Counted from the stretch's first letter, positions 21,858 through 33,201 are shown. The stretch: 64,000 nt of DNA from Diplodia intermedia (GCA_021495925.1 JAKEKT010000115.1:36645-100644); one strand, 5' to 3'. The notes: generated by a model from the letters alone, not told the origin. Translations and numbers: made by a program.

Positions 21858-23668
21858 GGAGCGTGCTCGCGACTCGTCTCAACCCCAGGGCTCGTCCTCC
21901 GAAGCTAATAATCTCGCAGTAAGCCATCTTCAGCTCCGGACGACGCGCAATGGCTTGGGGCGCAAAGCTGTGCGGGACGACTTCGTCCCCCAAACCCGCG
22001 TCCCGGGGCGCCACTGGCGTCTCAACACCAAACGGCACGCGAAAGTAAGCGCTGACAACCACAGGCCTTCGGCTAGCCCAATTACCTCACAGTGTCTTCT
22101 GCTAGCTGTTTCACCCAAGCGCACCGCGGCTGGCCGATCATACCACACCCAAACGCCTTCGCGAACACGCCTCGCCGGACCCAACGACGCGACAACCGCC
22201 CGTGAATAACGCCCCTGTTTTAGAGAAACAGTTCTGATCTTCTAAGAGGTACCACAGTTTACTGCTCGTCCGCGACCGATCCCGAGACCCTGCCTCGCTC
22301 CCTTGCAATGTCGAAGCCGCGCCCGATTGAACCCACCGCCGACTTTCACGAAACGGAAAACTACATACACACACATTGTTGCACCGAGAGCAGGCTTGAT
22401 TTATACCATTGCTAAGGTGTCGAGAGCAAATTCTGCCCGCATGGCGCCAGATGTCCGTGGAGACGCTTCGCTGGAGCTCGGGGTTGCCATCCACGCCAAC
22501 GCCGAAAGCGAGTAGCACCACCCACGGAAGGCATTGGCGTCCGAGACCTAGTCCATCGAGTCTCCGTACCTCTCTCATGCCGGGCAGATGAGTGTGCTAG
22601 AATTCTAGGAACGCGTGGTGGGCAGTTGATCGCGACAAGCAAGTGGTGCGCCGGCTCGCCAAATCCCAGCATCGCTCTCAGTTTTCCCGGTCCACAAGCA
22701 TTCATAGGTAGTGCAGTAGCGCTGAAATGAGTCTTCTACCAATCTCTGGGAGGTTCACACAGATAAGGGTGCAGGTTGCTGCCACGCATCGTTTGTTTCG
22801 TTGAAGTGATGCGACCGAGTCAGCGCAGCGGGATCGCGTTGGCCGGGACGATGCGGCGGTTTGCTCAGCCACGTAAGGCGCTCAGTAGAGCGCAAAAATA
22901 ACATCCAGACATCACAATGGATAAGATCGCGCGAATTGTGATACTAATGGTGTGAGAGAAGCTGGCAGTGGGCGCGGATGCGGCAGTACGTGGGCATCCG
23001 CGGCGATCGTGCGACCAGCCCTGCAACACCCAGCCTGTTCGCATCGTCTTCGTGAGCGCTCTCAACTGGCATCAAGCACTCAAGTGCAGTAAGCCCGAAT
23101 GCTGTGGGAGTTGCAAGCTTCGCGGACATGGCCTACGAGTCGACTACGACCACCCCACCTGCGCATGTCCCCTGACGAACGCTGTTGATGGCGAGCTAGA
23201 CTTCAAAGTTGTATCCTTAGATGCGCATCGCGGCACTGGCTAAGCGAGTCTTCAGCATGCTGCGAGGGAAGGACTGGCGGGCAGCGCGCAGAAAGCACGC
23301 TGCGCAAAGGGCCAAGCATATATGCAGCAGTAAATGATCAACGACACCACGAGCATGCCTCCAAGTTGCTCAAACATGATCTTCCTGGATGGTTTCTTAG
23401 TCTCCCGCTGTAGTAGTGCCAGTAATGTGGCGTGGGCGTATGGCTGCCTTTCCATGTTTGGCCAGCCAGGTCCAGCGCCATGATGTGTATGTTTCTGGAA
23501 GACGACCGACAGTTAGCAAGCACACTCTTCTTTCACAAACATTTTTCGAGCCCGGGAGGCCGGGCGTCCGCCGCCGGCTTCCGAAGGCCTTTGATGGTGC
23601 TGAGTAGAAATTCGATGCTCCACAGCACAACACACCTCAAACCGACGACTGAGCAAGAGAACCTAACG
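21858..23668. other. Gene-poor DNA
   Basis: Open frames on both strands are short and mutually overlapping. No recognised family, RNA gene or repeat. Confidence 0.45.
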
Positions 23669-24162
23669 ATGGCAGCTCAGATCTGGATCGACGCCATCCG
23701 CTATGGCACCATCCGCTACGGCGCACTGCCGCGACTTGGCCCTGCCATCCATACCCAGTCGCCCATAGTCACGCTTACTCTGCCCGCGCCCGTCTGCTCT
23801 CAAACCGACGTACTTGCGCCTCCTTCGGTGGCGATCTGCACGACTCTCCCAGGTACTGCTCGTGCCCCTTTCCCATCTAGTTACCGCGAACGATTACTGA
23901 TATCTCTACACCAGTCCCGGTGGCGCTCCCTACTCTTCGTGTCCCCGACAACGACGCGACCGACCTGCTTGACCCCATTAATTACATGTACATGACGCAC
24001 GCCATTCACTTGCTCATCTTCATCATGGGAATTGCCCTCCGTGCCGGCTACGAGATACCATACTGGGAGATCATCGTGGTTGGCTTCTTTCACATGGCAT
24101 ACACCATGGCGCTGGTGGAAATCAACCGGGCTGCCGTCAAGAACAATACCCAGGCCCCTTGA
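23669..24162 (+). CDS. Small hydrophobic protein of unknown function
   Basis: Exons 23669-23852 and 23915-24162 join over a 62-base intron (GTACTG...CTACACCAG) to 143 residues starting MAAQIWIDAIRYG. The C-terminal half is hydrophobic with two likely membrane segments (HAIHLLIFIMGIAL and WEIIVVGFFHMAYTMAL), separated by a short polar turn (RAGYEIPY). It ends in a polar tail. No family recognised, and no signal for an enzyme. Support comes from a clean splice joint, the acceptor pyrimidine tract and the consistent frame. It lies alone in the gene-poor island, so a lineage-specific or chance ORF cannot be excluded. Confidence 0.45.
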
Positions 24163-24464
24163 AATATGAGGAGCACAACGAGGCGGTTCGATACTTCTCG
24201 TGGAGGGAGGTGGTGTAAATCGGGTCCTCTAATACTCATTCTGCTCTTTCAATGAATACACGGCGCTGAGGGAAGGTGTCATTCCCTTTCCGGTTGCTTG
24301 ATACGTCTCAGTAAATCCCCCGATACGTCTGCCTCAACCTGCTGTGCCATAGAGTGAACGACTGGAGCTCTGACTGCGAGAGATGTGTGCCAGCCTTGCC
24401 ATGATGCAGAGCTTCCAGCGGCCAGAGGAACAAGGAACCACCAACGCCGCAGCAGACGGCAAGA

Positions 24465-24734
24465 ATGAGCGAGACAGCTCGCTGTGGAGCAGCAACCGTC
24501 CACCACCGTCGCTCTCCACCATCGAACGAGCACATGCTTCATACTTTGTTACTTGCAGTCGTGATCTTGCCTACGCACCTCAAGGAACGCCTTGCTGCCA
24601 ATGCTCCCGCCACCTCCAAGGCCTGGCGTGACTTTGTCGTTGCCAAGCTTACGGGGGGCGATGCCAACGAACAAGAGCAGAACGCCGAGCTTGTTCAAGA
24701 GCTCAATGACATGACTGAGGATGGCCTGGTCTAG
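24465..24734 (+). CDS. Hypothetical small ORF
   Basis: A frame of 90 codons from ATG 24465. The first 25 residues look non-coding. The last 55 residues read as an amphipathic, acidic protein (HLKERLAANAPATSKAWRDF through ELVQELNDMTEDGLV). It could be the 3' exon of a gene entering by the acceptor TTACTTGCAG at about 24559. No family recognised; weak support. Confidence 0.22.
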   Translation: MSETARCGAATVHHRRSPPSNEHMLHTLLLAVVILPTHLKERLAANAPATSKAWRDFVVAKLTGGDANEQEQNAELVQELNDMTEDGLV

Positions 24735-24780
24735 TGCACACACACTTCTCCATGAGCCACTGAGTAAAGGTTGGACCATT

Positions 24781-24863
24781 ATGCGCGTGCAGACCTTCCG
24801 AGGGCAAAAGAGGTACTGGAATAAACCCCATTAGAGCTCACTCTGGCATGTCTGGCTAAAATA
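24781..24863 (+). repeat. Dispersed repeat, copy 1
   Basis: Matches 30977-31059 in the same orientation over about 83 bases. The core AAAAGAGGTACTGGAATAAAC is nearly identical in both copies and is flanked by a small hairpin CCT-TCCG-AGG. Most differences between the copies are C/T or G/A transitions. Class unknown: transposon remnant or structured RNA. Confidence 0.6.
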
Positions 24864-26581
24864 CCCGTGTACTCGGACACACTGCCTCTCCCTGGAGCCC
24901 ACCGTGGGTGCAGAGTGCCAGAAATGTTACCCAAAAAGCGAGTGGATAGTGCGGCTCTGGGGGAGTAGAGCGTGGTACACTACCGTACATACATCTCTCC
25001 CTACTGCGTTGTGCCACCGCCTTCCACCAGGTTCAGATAGGTCCTTTTCGGCGAATCAAGCCACGTTATGGTCGAGTAACAGGCCGTCGATCAGGTTTCC
25101 AAGGCGCATTGCATCCCAATCAAGGAGTTTCTCTCGACCGAAGCCTACAAGGACATTGGCTTTGTGATCAGGCCACACTATACGCATTCAGCATTCAGGA
25201 GTTGCGGGGTCTTTTCATCGATCGAGTTGCTGACCACTTCGGCGCACCTTTGCTCGTATCCAGCTTCTTCGTGAGCGAACTCGGCCAGATTTGGGACTCG
25301 TCTCGTGAGGTGCTTCAAAGCAGCAAGCAGTCTTGAAGCCATCAGATCGCTTGGTATCGCTCATACCTCATACGCCTGAGTTGGGCACTCCGAGCCTGAA
25401 ACCATACCAGAGGTAGTGATTAACGAGCTGGAGGCGTTTATCAAAGGGGTTCAGGAACAGGAGACGCCACCCCGCCTGCGTTTCAATCCCTTGGGCCATC
25501 CACATTCTTTTGTATCTCTGAGTCTCGTGTCTTCTGGTTGTGTTCTGAACGTGTTCTGGTAGGAGCAGCGCGGGCTTGTGACACCGTGTCGGGACCGGGT
25601 CGTCGTCTGTTCGAACGTCAGCGCGTGCTGGCTCAGCTACAGTCACCGCGCGCGTCGCGACTCTTTCTGCGGCGATGATCCTGTAGGTGGGATGCGACGC
25701 TCCGCAATGTGCCATCCCAGGTAGCTTCGCGTGGCTGGCAGCGGGCGGCCGTTGAGGAGGATAGCACCGCTTTCGCGTGCGTCATTCCATTGCAAACCCC
25801 AGTGTCGGCGACTTCGCCGTTCGCGCTCGACGAGGGAGGCCCGGTCGCTTCGTGTAAGCCACAACGGAACCGGCGGACGCGCTGTGCTGTTTCGCCCTCC
25901 CATCGCCGGCGCCCCAACTTCCTCTGCACCACCTCGCATCCCTGTGCGCGCTTGACAGCCATACGACAGCTGTGAGGAAAGGATCCCCTATAATTCCCTT
26001 AGGTCTTCGCGAAAGACGATGAGCGCTGTATCGCGCGAAAATTCACTGCGTAAGGACTCTTCTAGTGTCACAACCCCGGCGGGTATCCTCTATCGTGTGC
26101 AAGCTGTCTCGTCAGCAAAAACCACTGTTTCTGACATTGTAACTAGAGAATATGGCAGGTTCAGCCATCAGACCATTCATACCTTTCGCGGCTCTGCTCC
26201 TTCCATGCAGCCAACCCGGCCCGCGTTTGCACTTCGCGCTTGTCCCGGTCAGCCAAGCAACAGCGTCTCCCGTCGTGCCAGAGTGAAACATACAAACCTT
26301 GATCAATCGGTTCATTGCGATGTCGCAAACAGATCAGGTTGATGCCCCTGGCCCTTGGCCGCGCTCAGTCGCTGGGCGCATGCTTCTCGTTCAGCAAGCT
26401 TACATCCGTCAACCCTTGCACCTCTGTAACGCTCGAGACGGCTTACAGCATCAAACTCTACTTCGCAAAACATTCCTGAGCTCTTCCTGCCATCTCGCCC
26501 GCGCCAAGGTCGGAACGTACCAACGAGTTTTCCACGGTGAAGCCCCAGCATAAAAAGACGTCCTCCCCAGCCGATAGCATC
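24864..26581. other. Gene-poor DNA
   Basis: No supported coding region. The frames at 25.4-26.0 kb are overlapping on both strands and do not resemble proteins I know. Confidence 0.45.
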
Positions 26582-27133
26582 TTATATCGACGAACGGAGG
26601 ACGTCATGGACAAACAAAAAGACACGAGCTTCCGACAGCGCAGGAGAAGGTCCTGGTAGACCCCTCTCTCCAATCAGGATCACGAGCGGGGCGGTCTGTT
26701 GCTGTTCTGAAATGGGGACACCAGTGTTTAGAGCCGGCAGGCGGGGTGGTACCGCTGGGGGTCCTGCAACGGGACGGTTCGATGGCGCAGCGGCGGCGGT
26801 GATGCATATGGTAGACGTACTGATGGCTACCTTGTTGAGCCAGTCTTCGACTTCGGCCAGCATGGCCAGGGTCTCCAGATACTTGGTGTACTTGTCCTCC
26901 GACTAGCATGACGGCGCATCGATAGCAGCAGCGCGACCCTTGCCCTTGCCCTGGCTGGCGGCACCGGCGGTACCAGAGGAGAAATCCGCATCAAAGCTGA
27001 GCAACCCCGGCTTGTAGATGGGTTTTGGCTTGTATCCGGCCACAACGGCGCTGTAGCAGTTGCGTATGCAGAGGAGCGCGTGGCACAGGTTCTCCATGCC
27101 GCGCTCAATCAATTGGTCCCCTTGCATGGTCAT
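26582..27133 (-). pseudogene. Coding relic interrupted by one in-frame TAG
   Basis: From ATG 27131-27133 the minus strand reads a protein-like frame (ENLCHALLCIRNCYSAVV, then AGYKPKPIYKPGLLSFDADF). It meets TAG at 26903-26905 and continues in the same frame with SEDKYTKYLETLAMLAEVED WLNKV before decaying into Pro/Ala-rich sequence to 26582. The stop is preceded by TGC and could derive from CAG by one C-to-T change in a CpA context. I found no phase-compatible intron that removes it. Family not recognised. Either a degraded gene or an exon pair with a splice I misjudge. Confidence 0.3.
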
Positions 27134-28414
27134 GCACGCAGATGGAACTTTGAAGCTTGGGGTGTGGAATCACTAGGTCTTTTGCCCAACCGTCATCTCT
27201 AACTGTCATAACAGCTGATTTGCGTTGCGGGGTATTCTCGTTTCTACTGAATCCCGAGCCGCACGTCCTCTTCACGAAAAGCCACGGCCAAAGCCTTCCA
27301 CTGCTGCTTTCCTTGCGCATTGCTACCCTACAATGCTATATTTGAAGGAGTGATCTTTGCCGTACACATTCCACAGTGTCTATAACGCCAGCATGGCTTT
27401 CGGCCTCATGAGTGTCCAGCACAAGGGTATTTGGTACAAGACGGGTCAAGTGGGTGCGAGCAGGGCCGGCCGTCCTGGCCGATCTGGCTGGAAGATAGGG
27501 ACAATGCTGTTACCAGCGTATACGTAGCAAGATAGTGAGCGAAGAAAGCTACCGTATCACAGATTCTTTAGTAGAGAAGGCTACTGGGGAGTAGAAGATG
27601 AGCGAAGCGGCAACGGTTGGCGGTTTCTTCGCATGGCTAAGAAGAACGAATCATCCTTGTACCACATGCCAAGAGGGGACGCTTGGGGACGCTTCTTTCA
27701 TGCTAGAGTCTGGATCGTGCGAGGATTTGACGCTCAACCTCCCTATTGTGGGTCGTGGAGCCTAGTCGCTCAAGGGCCGCGAGTTTGACAGGTCAGCGAT
27801 GCTCATAGGTGACAGTTTCCTTGATAGGCGAGCTGACACTGAGTCGTCGTGCTTTGCGCCGTTCGAAGACTGCGGTCCCGACAAGTCTATGTTGCTCTAC
27901 GGCGACTCTGTACTGTTGCTTCGGAAACTATTGTTCTGGGGTGGACGTGCAGATCTGGTCTCTATAGCAATGTTGCGAGCTGGCGTAGATATTCTCATCT
28001 GGACAATCGCTGCAGCTGCCCAATAGCACACTATGATCAAGCGCTCATTCTTCATACTGCTAAGGTGTCTTGCACCGAACAAGTTGTGTTGAGTATAAGG
28101 ACCTACTCAGTCACTTCATCGTTCAATCACGGCTGGATGGCATGTCCTTGTGCACTGTTCCTCAACATACGCATCACTCATGGAACAGCATCAACCCCAA
28201 AGCGGCCGGCATGAAAGAGTTTGTCATTCGCTGAGCCAGCTTGCCCAGGCCGTACAAACTATCGAAGAGCAAGGCCGTATGCGGAGGAATCGAGAAGGCA
28301 GCTGATAATCCAGTCCGGTTTGCGCCAATCCCGCCGAAAGTAGAAGACGAAGAAGAAGAAGAAGCAGAAGAAGAAGAAGAAGAAGAAGAAGAAGAAGACG
28401 AAGAAACCCCCCCA
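27134..28414. other. Intergenic with GAA-rich run
   Basis: No supported gene. A purine-rich GAA/GAC microsatellite occupies roughly 28345-28403, just downstream of the small membrane protein gene on the minus strand. Confidence 0.5.
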
Positions 28415-28675
28415 CTACTGCATCTCGAAACCCTGCTCCTCATCCCTGACGCGCTGGCGGCCGGCGCGGACGAGGACGGGGCGGGGGCGGGCGAGCTGGG
28501 CGGGTGCGCGGGCGAGCTGGGCGGCGGGCGCGCGGGCGCGGACGAAGGCGCCCCCGGTGGGGTGGGGGCCCAGGCGACGCGGGCTGAAGACGTAGTGCTT
28601 GAAGATGCAGTACGCCAGCGCCGGGAGCGCCATGCAGGCCAGCACGGCCAAGAGGATGCCGACGGTGCCGCTCAT
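28415..28675 (-). CDS. Putative small single-pass membrane protein
   Basis: 86 residues from ATG 28673-28675. Residues about 3-28 (GTVGILLAVLACMALPALAY and on through CIFKHYVF) form one hydrophobic span followed by basic SPRRLG, which suggests a type II or tail-in orientation. The rest is Ala/Arg/Pro-rich with three near-repeats of AQLARAP type and ends DEEQGFEMQ. A GTAAGT about 170 bases upstream could start a 5' UTR intron. No family recognised. The strong GC3 bias makes a chance ORF possible. Confidence 0.45.
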   Translation of the reverse strand: MSGTVGILLAVLACMALPALAYCIFKHYVFSPRRLGPHPTGGAFVRARAPAAQLARAPAQLARPRPVLVRAGRQRVRDEEQGFEMQ

Positions 28676-29651
28676 TGTTGCGAGGGGCGGCGGCGCGGAC
28701 GGCGGAGGAGGAGGAGGGGGGAGTGGTGGTGGTGTTGGCGCGGACGCGTGTGAGGTTTTTTTGTGTCTGCTCCGCAAAGGTGAGTGTCAGCTGGACGGTT
28801 CGATGATCTGAGAAGGGTGAGGATGAGAGAGCGCGCCGCGCACTTACGGTGGTTTGTAGAGGCTGGTGCCGGCGGGCGGGCGGCAGCGGTTGTGGGCGAC
28901 GTTGGTGGGATTGAGGTTGAGGGTGTGGAAGAGAGGAGGGAAAGGGCGGAGGAAGTTTGGAGGAGGGTTTTATGGGCGGTCCAGCTGCGCTGGGTCGCGA
29001 TGAGAAGATCTACGGCGGACTTCACCACCAAACAGTTTGGCAGGCAATCACCTCACTTCGAGTCACTTGAGTAGATGCTAGTAGCACGGATACGATCTTG
29101 TTCACGTAGTTCCAACTCTACGGGTCGTCATGAGCGCCGTAGGCAGCGCGCGCGTTGTCACTGGTGCTGCGGCTGCTGTTGTGGCTGATACTGCTCCAGA
29201 GCAGCCAGCACCCGCACCAACGAGTGGGCGTTCATGACCGTGCAAATGCTGCCGGCGAGCTTGCTGGTCATGCTGAGCTCATGGAGAGACCGGCAGGCTT
29301 GCTGGACCAGAAGCATTGCCATAACAGGTAGACACTCTCGCCATGTGCGCAGCACACTTCATCGTCATACCTCCAAATGACTCCGCAGACGGCACCAACA
29401 CCAAGTGACTGCTGCTTCCACCCTGGGTTCCTGCCAAGCACGTTGTGCTGTGAAGCTCCAGGCCGTGCACGAGCTGCGACTGCACAGACCGCCCGGCGAT
29501 GACCGAGCGCGGAGCGGCCGATGACGCCATTGGTCGCCGGCAGGGCCTGCCTTGCCCTTCCACGGCCTTCTGCGCGGGCCAGCAAGGTCGGGGTCCTGCC
29601 CGATACTGGCTTAGCGCGGCCGTTGTCATGCCAATGGATCGCACATGGCCT
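28676..29651. other. Upstream region of the small membrane protein and 5' flank of U2
   Basis: Contains the probable promoter/5' UTR of the minus-strand small ORF up to about 29.0 kb. Nothing else is supported before the U2 promoter. Confidence 0.45.
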
Positions 29652-29692
29652 CGTGCCACCAGCTCGCCTCTAGCTCGCCTGGCGTATATAAA
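29652..29692 (+). promoter_or_regulatory. U2 snRNA promoter: upstream element plus TATA box
   Basis: CGTGCCACCAGC at 29652-29663 and TATATAAA at 29685-29692. Element and spacing match those before the U2-like gene at 18.0 kb. The predicted U2 5' end lies about 49 bases after the TATA start. Confidence 0.6.
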
Positions 29693-29733
29693 AACCCCCC
29701 GGCTCCCCTGCCCAACTCCTCTTTTTCTTCTTC

Positions 29734-29912
29734 AGCTCTCATTGCCTTTTGGCTTTGATCAAGTGTAGTAACTGTTCTTTACGGTTTAATCTCCGTAACG
29801 CCCCTACGGGGGCAAGACAGAAGATTAAGTTTTTTGAACCCGGGTGGTGGCCGCTGAGCTTGCTCATGTCGCTCCCACAGTGTCCCCAGTATTGCACTGC
29901 CTCTGGGCGACG
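29734..29912 (+). ncRNA. U2: U2 spliceosomal snRNA
   Basis: Complete U2 architecture in about 179 bases. The stem I hairpin region is TTGCCTTTTGGCTTTGATC. The branch-site recognition sequence GTGTAGTA sits at 29763-29770. Stem IIa pairs TTACGG (29779-29784) with CCGTAA (29793-29798), and IIb is a GCCCC/GGGGC hairpin. The Sm-type site AAGTTTTTTGA is at 29827-29837. A stem III loop GAGCTTGCTC and a stem IV with loop AGTATTGCACTGCCTCTGG follow. U2 pairs with the intron branch point in the spliceosome. The base after GTAGTA is A, where most U2 RNAs I know have T. The ends are estimated from family length. Confidence 0.95.
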
Positions 29913-32900
29913 CGAAAACCCCTCTTTTCGTCATCAGACTGGCCTTGAGCTGGTCCTTGAGGAAGAGATCTCCTTCGCCGTTCGTCGCGCTGCTCGGCCC
30001 ATGGGCTCTGCCATCTCCTCGTGCGTTGCGACGCTCCTTGCCTGATACGCACGCCTGCGCGCCTCCGTCTGCTGCATCGCGACATGCGCTCCGTGGTGTT
30101 GATGCTCGCGACTGAGACCGGCTCTTGCTGTTCAACGCACCGCGCAGTCTCAACTCCGCTCACGAGGCTCCGTAAGCTCTCTCGTCCTCCCTTGTGCGAG
30201 AAAAGCTGACGATCGCGCAACTCTTGCCTGACCGCGCTTTGTAGAGCAGCCTCGCCCGTCCCCGAGCGCAGCTCAGCTCCACGTCCCGCCTCCGATCGCC
30301 TCAAGCCGCGCTCACCTGCGAGACGTGCGCAAGACTTCACTGCGCCCGTCGCGTCCTCTTCCTCGTCCTCGTCCCCGTCGCTGGATACCATACTTTGCAC
30401 GGTCGCAACGAGCGCTGTCGAAAGCCATTCGCGCTCCACTCTCACCCACGATCAAGCCCCTCCAGCATTCAGTGTCAGGTGGTCGATGTCACTCATACTT
30501 TGCGACTGTGGGACTTGAGCCTTGACGTCCTGGCCCAGGGAGGACACGACGACAGAGAGAGAGCGCGCGCGCCAACCCGAAAGCTATGGTGAGAACGACC
30601 GGCACCGCGAAGGCGCTGCTGCTTTGCAACACGTTTGCAGTGCGCAGAGCACCGCCGAGCGCTAACGCAGCGGCGACAATGACCTGAACGGACGCGCGTT
30701 TCCCTCCTCGATACTGTGGTCGTGCGTGACGCCAGCCTAGAATCAATTGCTCTTTGCTCAACATCGTGATCGTGGCAACAGACGGCGCAGAAAGCTGTAA
30801 GAGCCTCTGGGACAGACAACGCTTGAGGACACCGGCTTGAAGTCTTGTGGGAAGCTTTGTGCGGAACACTCGTGGCGGGCAAGGATGGTCACCCGATGCG
30901 ACAGCGACAGAAGCAATCGTGCAACTCCCTAAGGATCTGGAGACGATGTAAGGATTGTATCCTTACCCACTGCACCATGCGTATGCAGGCCCTCCGGGGG
31001 CTAAAAGAGGTACTGGAATAAACCCAATTAAGTTTATTCTGGCATGGCAGGCTAATATATCTTTGTGCCCTGACAGACGACGCCGCACCAAGTATTCGCG
31101 ACGGGTGAGGTTGCTCGTTTTTCCAGCAGTTGTTCTGCGCTATGCGCTTGCGTCCAGTCTTAGAGGCGCAGACATGGCCACGGTTATCGTCACAGATGAA
31201 TGTCCAGCCATTGGACCGACGATCCGACTCTGCACGTGTGGCAAAGCGTGGAAGCTGGCCCCAGAATCAAAGGACAATTATGTGACAACGGCGTGGCTCA
31301 GTGACGCGGCTAGATTTGAGCTGCGAGGGGGACAGCCGACTAACGAATGCCTCTTAAGCTGCTCGTTCCACTCTTCTGCTGACTATGTGGATTCAGAGGC
31401 CAATGCGATGTGCGTATCGTCTGGTAGCATAGAACTCCATGAGCGTCAGATCTTGTTCAAACAACAAAGGAAAGGTCAGTAGACTTCATCAACCACCATG
31501 GTGCCTTGAGCGATGGGTGAGAAGTCGTCGCTATATCAGCGCCTATCGGTGTCCCAGAAACAACCCCAAGACTTCAGCGTCTCTGGTCAACGCGTAGCAG
31601 TAGCAAAGCACCGCAATCTTGATGCAAAGATACACGTCCCGTGTATGTTAGTCCAGTAACAGCCGGTGATTGAAGCCAAAGACATCTTCAAATACATTCT
31701 GAGTATCCCGAGAACCGCATGCTCCCCAAATCGGCCGGAAACAAAAGAAAACGCTCAGCGTCCCCAAGTCGCAAAGGGCGAGGACGTCAAGATAAAGTGC
31801 GGGCCGCTCCCGAAAAATCCCCGCCCTCTCTCGCCTCGCGTCTCGCGTCCGATCGCACCATCACCCTTCATCAGCCACAACAAGGCACACACGCACGCAC
31901 CGCCACACGTCAGCCGCGTCCGCCCCTCCCCTCCCCTCTCCCCCCTTTTACTTTCGTTTCAGCATCTGCCACATGAAGCAGGATCTCAAATAAAAATAAA
32001 AATAAAAGGGCGGGGTTCATGTGGATTCTTATTTTTCGACACCCGACACGTTTCGGCACTCTCCGCCCTTCTGACCGACCGATGAGCAGCAGCAAAGGCA
32101 TTTGACGACGACGACGAAGAGGCTGTGTGCAGTAGTGGCTCACGTACAGCAGTGCAAGCGCCGACCCGGCCGGCCCCTGCGTACGTAAACCCACCCAACC
32201 CCCTGCCGCGTCCGCAGCGATGACGCGGCGCGCGCCTAGGCTTAAGCCCTTTTTTCGTGTGGAGGGAGGGGGAGGGGGAGGGGGGCGCCAACGGCAAGAT
32301 CCAGCAATCCTGCGTGCTAAAAGCAAATAGAAGAGAGCCACAAAAAAGCAAATGGAGGGCGATCATGAGACACCACGCGGACGTGTGGGTGTGGGTGGCC
32401 CCGCTTCCTGTGGCGTTGAGACACAATGATCTGCTTCATCTGATCCAGACGCCATGTCTTACATTGGGCCACGGTTGGTCCGTAGGTAGGGTGGACGAGC
32501 GACTGCGTCCGATTGGATCGAATGCTTCATGGGGACCCCTTTGAGCCTGGATGCGGGTCTCGGCTTGACTGCTTTTCCCACTATCAATCACATCATCTCC
32601 GCCACACAGGAAGTTACACGAGAAAGAGGAACCAACGGTGGAAAGCAGTAGCTTCTTTTCATCTTTGACAGCTATGGTATAGAACATGATGATCCTGACT
32701 TGTCTCGTCTTTCGCATTTCGCAGAGCGCCCTTTCTGAATATGCCCATGCCCTTCAAGCTCGCGTGAGACACCTTGACCGCAAAGTTCCGAGTCGAGAAA
32801 TTTGGGAAAAGGAAAAATGCAAAACCCAGGCCGAACTCGACCCTGTGGAAACCTGAAAGAAAACACCCCGTGAGGTATCCATAGTAACCCCTAGTACATC

Positions 32901-33201
32901 AAAAGAAATTCAGGAAAATGATTCAATACGCCCGCAAGGATCGCCCGTTTCGCCATTTCCCATGGACTTAGACAACCTAGAAAAGAATCGACCATCTCCG
33001 CTGAAGAGAAATCCCCAGCCGACCCAAATAATAAAGGGCTATGTGCAGCTGGTGGAGGGGAATGAAGCAAGTGAAGAAGCTTTTAACATGAAACCTCCTG
33101 CTCTCTGCTTTTCGAGAGCAAATCAAGCATTCCGTACATGGTCCGATGCTTGTCGTCATTGCTAATAATGCATGCACATGATCTGAGGTCGAAGGTTTAA
33201 C
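29913..33201. other. Gene-poor DNA between U2 and the 33.2-37.2 kb gene
   Basis: Holds the second dispersed repeat copy and an AAATA-type simple repeat at about 31989-32007. CT-rich tracts at 31.9 kb look promoter-like. A 40-codon ORF from ATG 32528 and others of similar size are not supported as genes. Confidence 0.45.
30977..31059 (+). repeat. Dispersed repeat, copy 2
   Basis: Partner of 24781-24863. Here the small hairpin is CCC-TCCG-GGG, and GAATAAAC pairs perfectly with GTTTATTC. In copy 1 the second arm reads GCTCACTC, which gives three A-C mismatches. Confidence 0.6.

Noticed and set aside
25008..25050. GTGCCACCGCC, a possible third copy of the snRNA upstream element
   Set aside because: No TATA box at the expected distance and no U2-like leader or Sm site downstream.
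29864..30445. 193-codon minus-strand frame with acidic patch
   Set aside because: Its 3' end overlaps the U2 RNA on the opposite strand, the start context is poor, and the translation is Arg-rich low complexity.
32528..32650. 40-codon ORF beginning MGTPLSLDAGLG
   Set aside because: Too short to distinguish from chance, with no splice continuation found.
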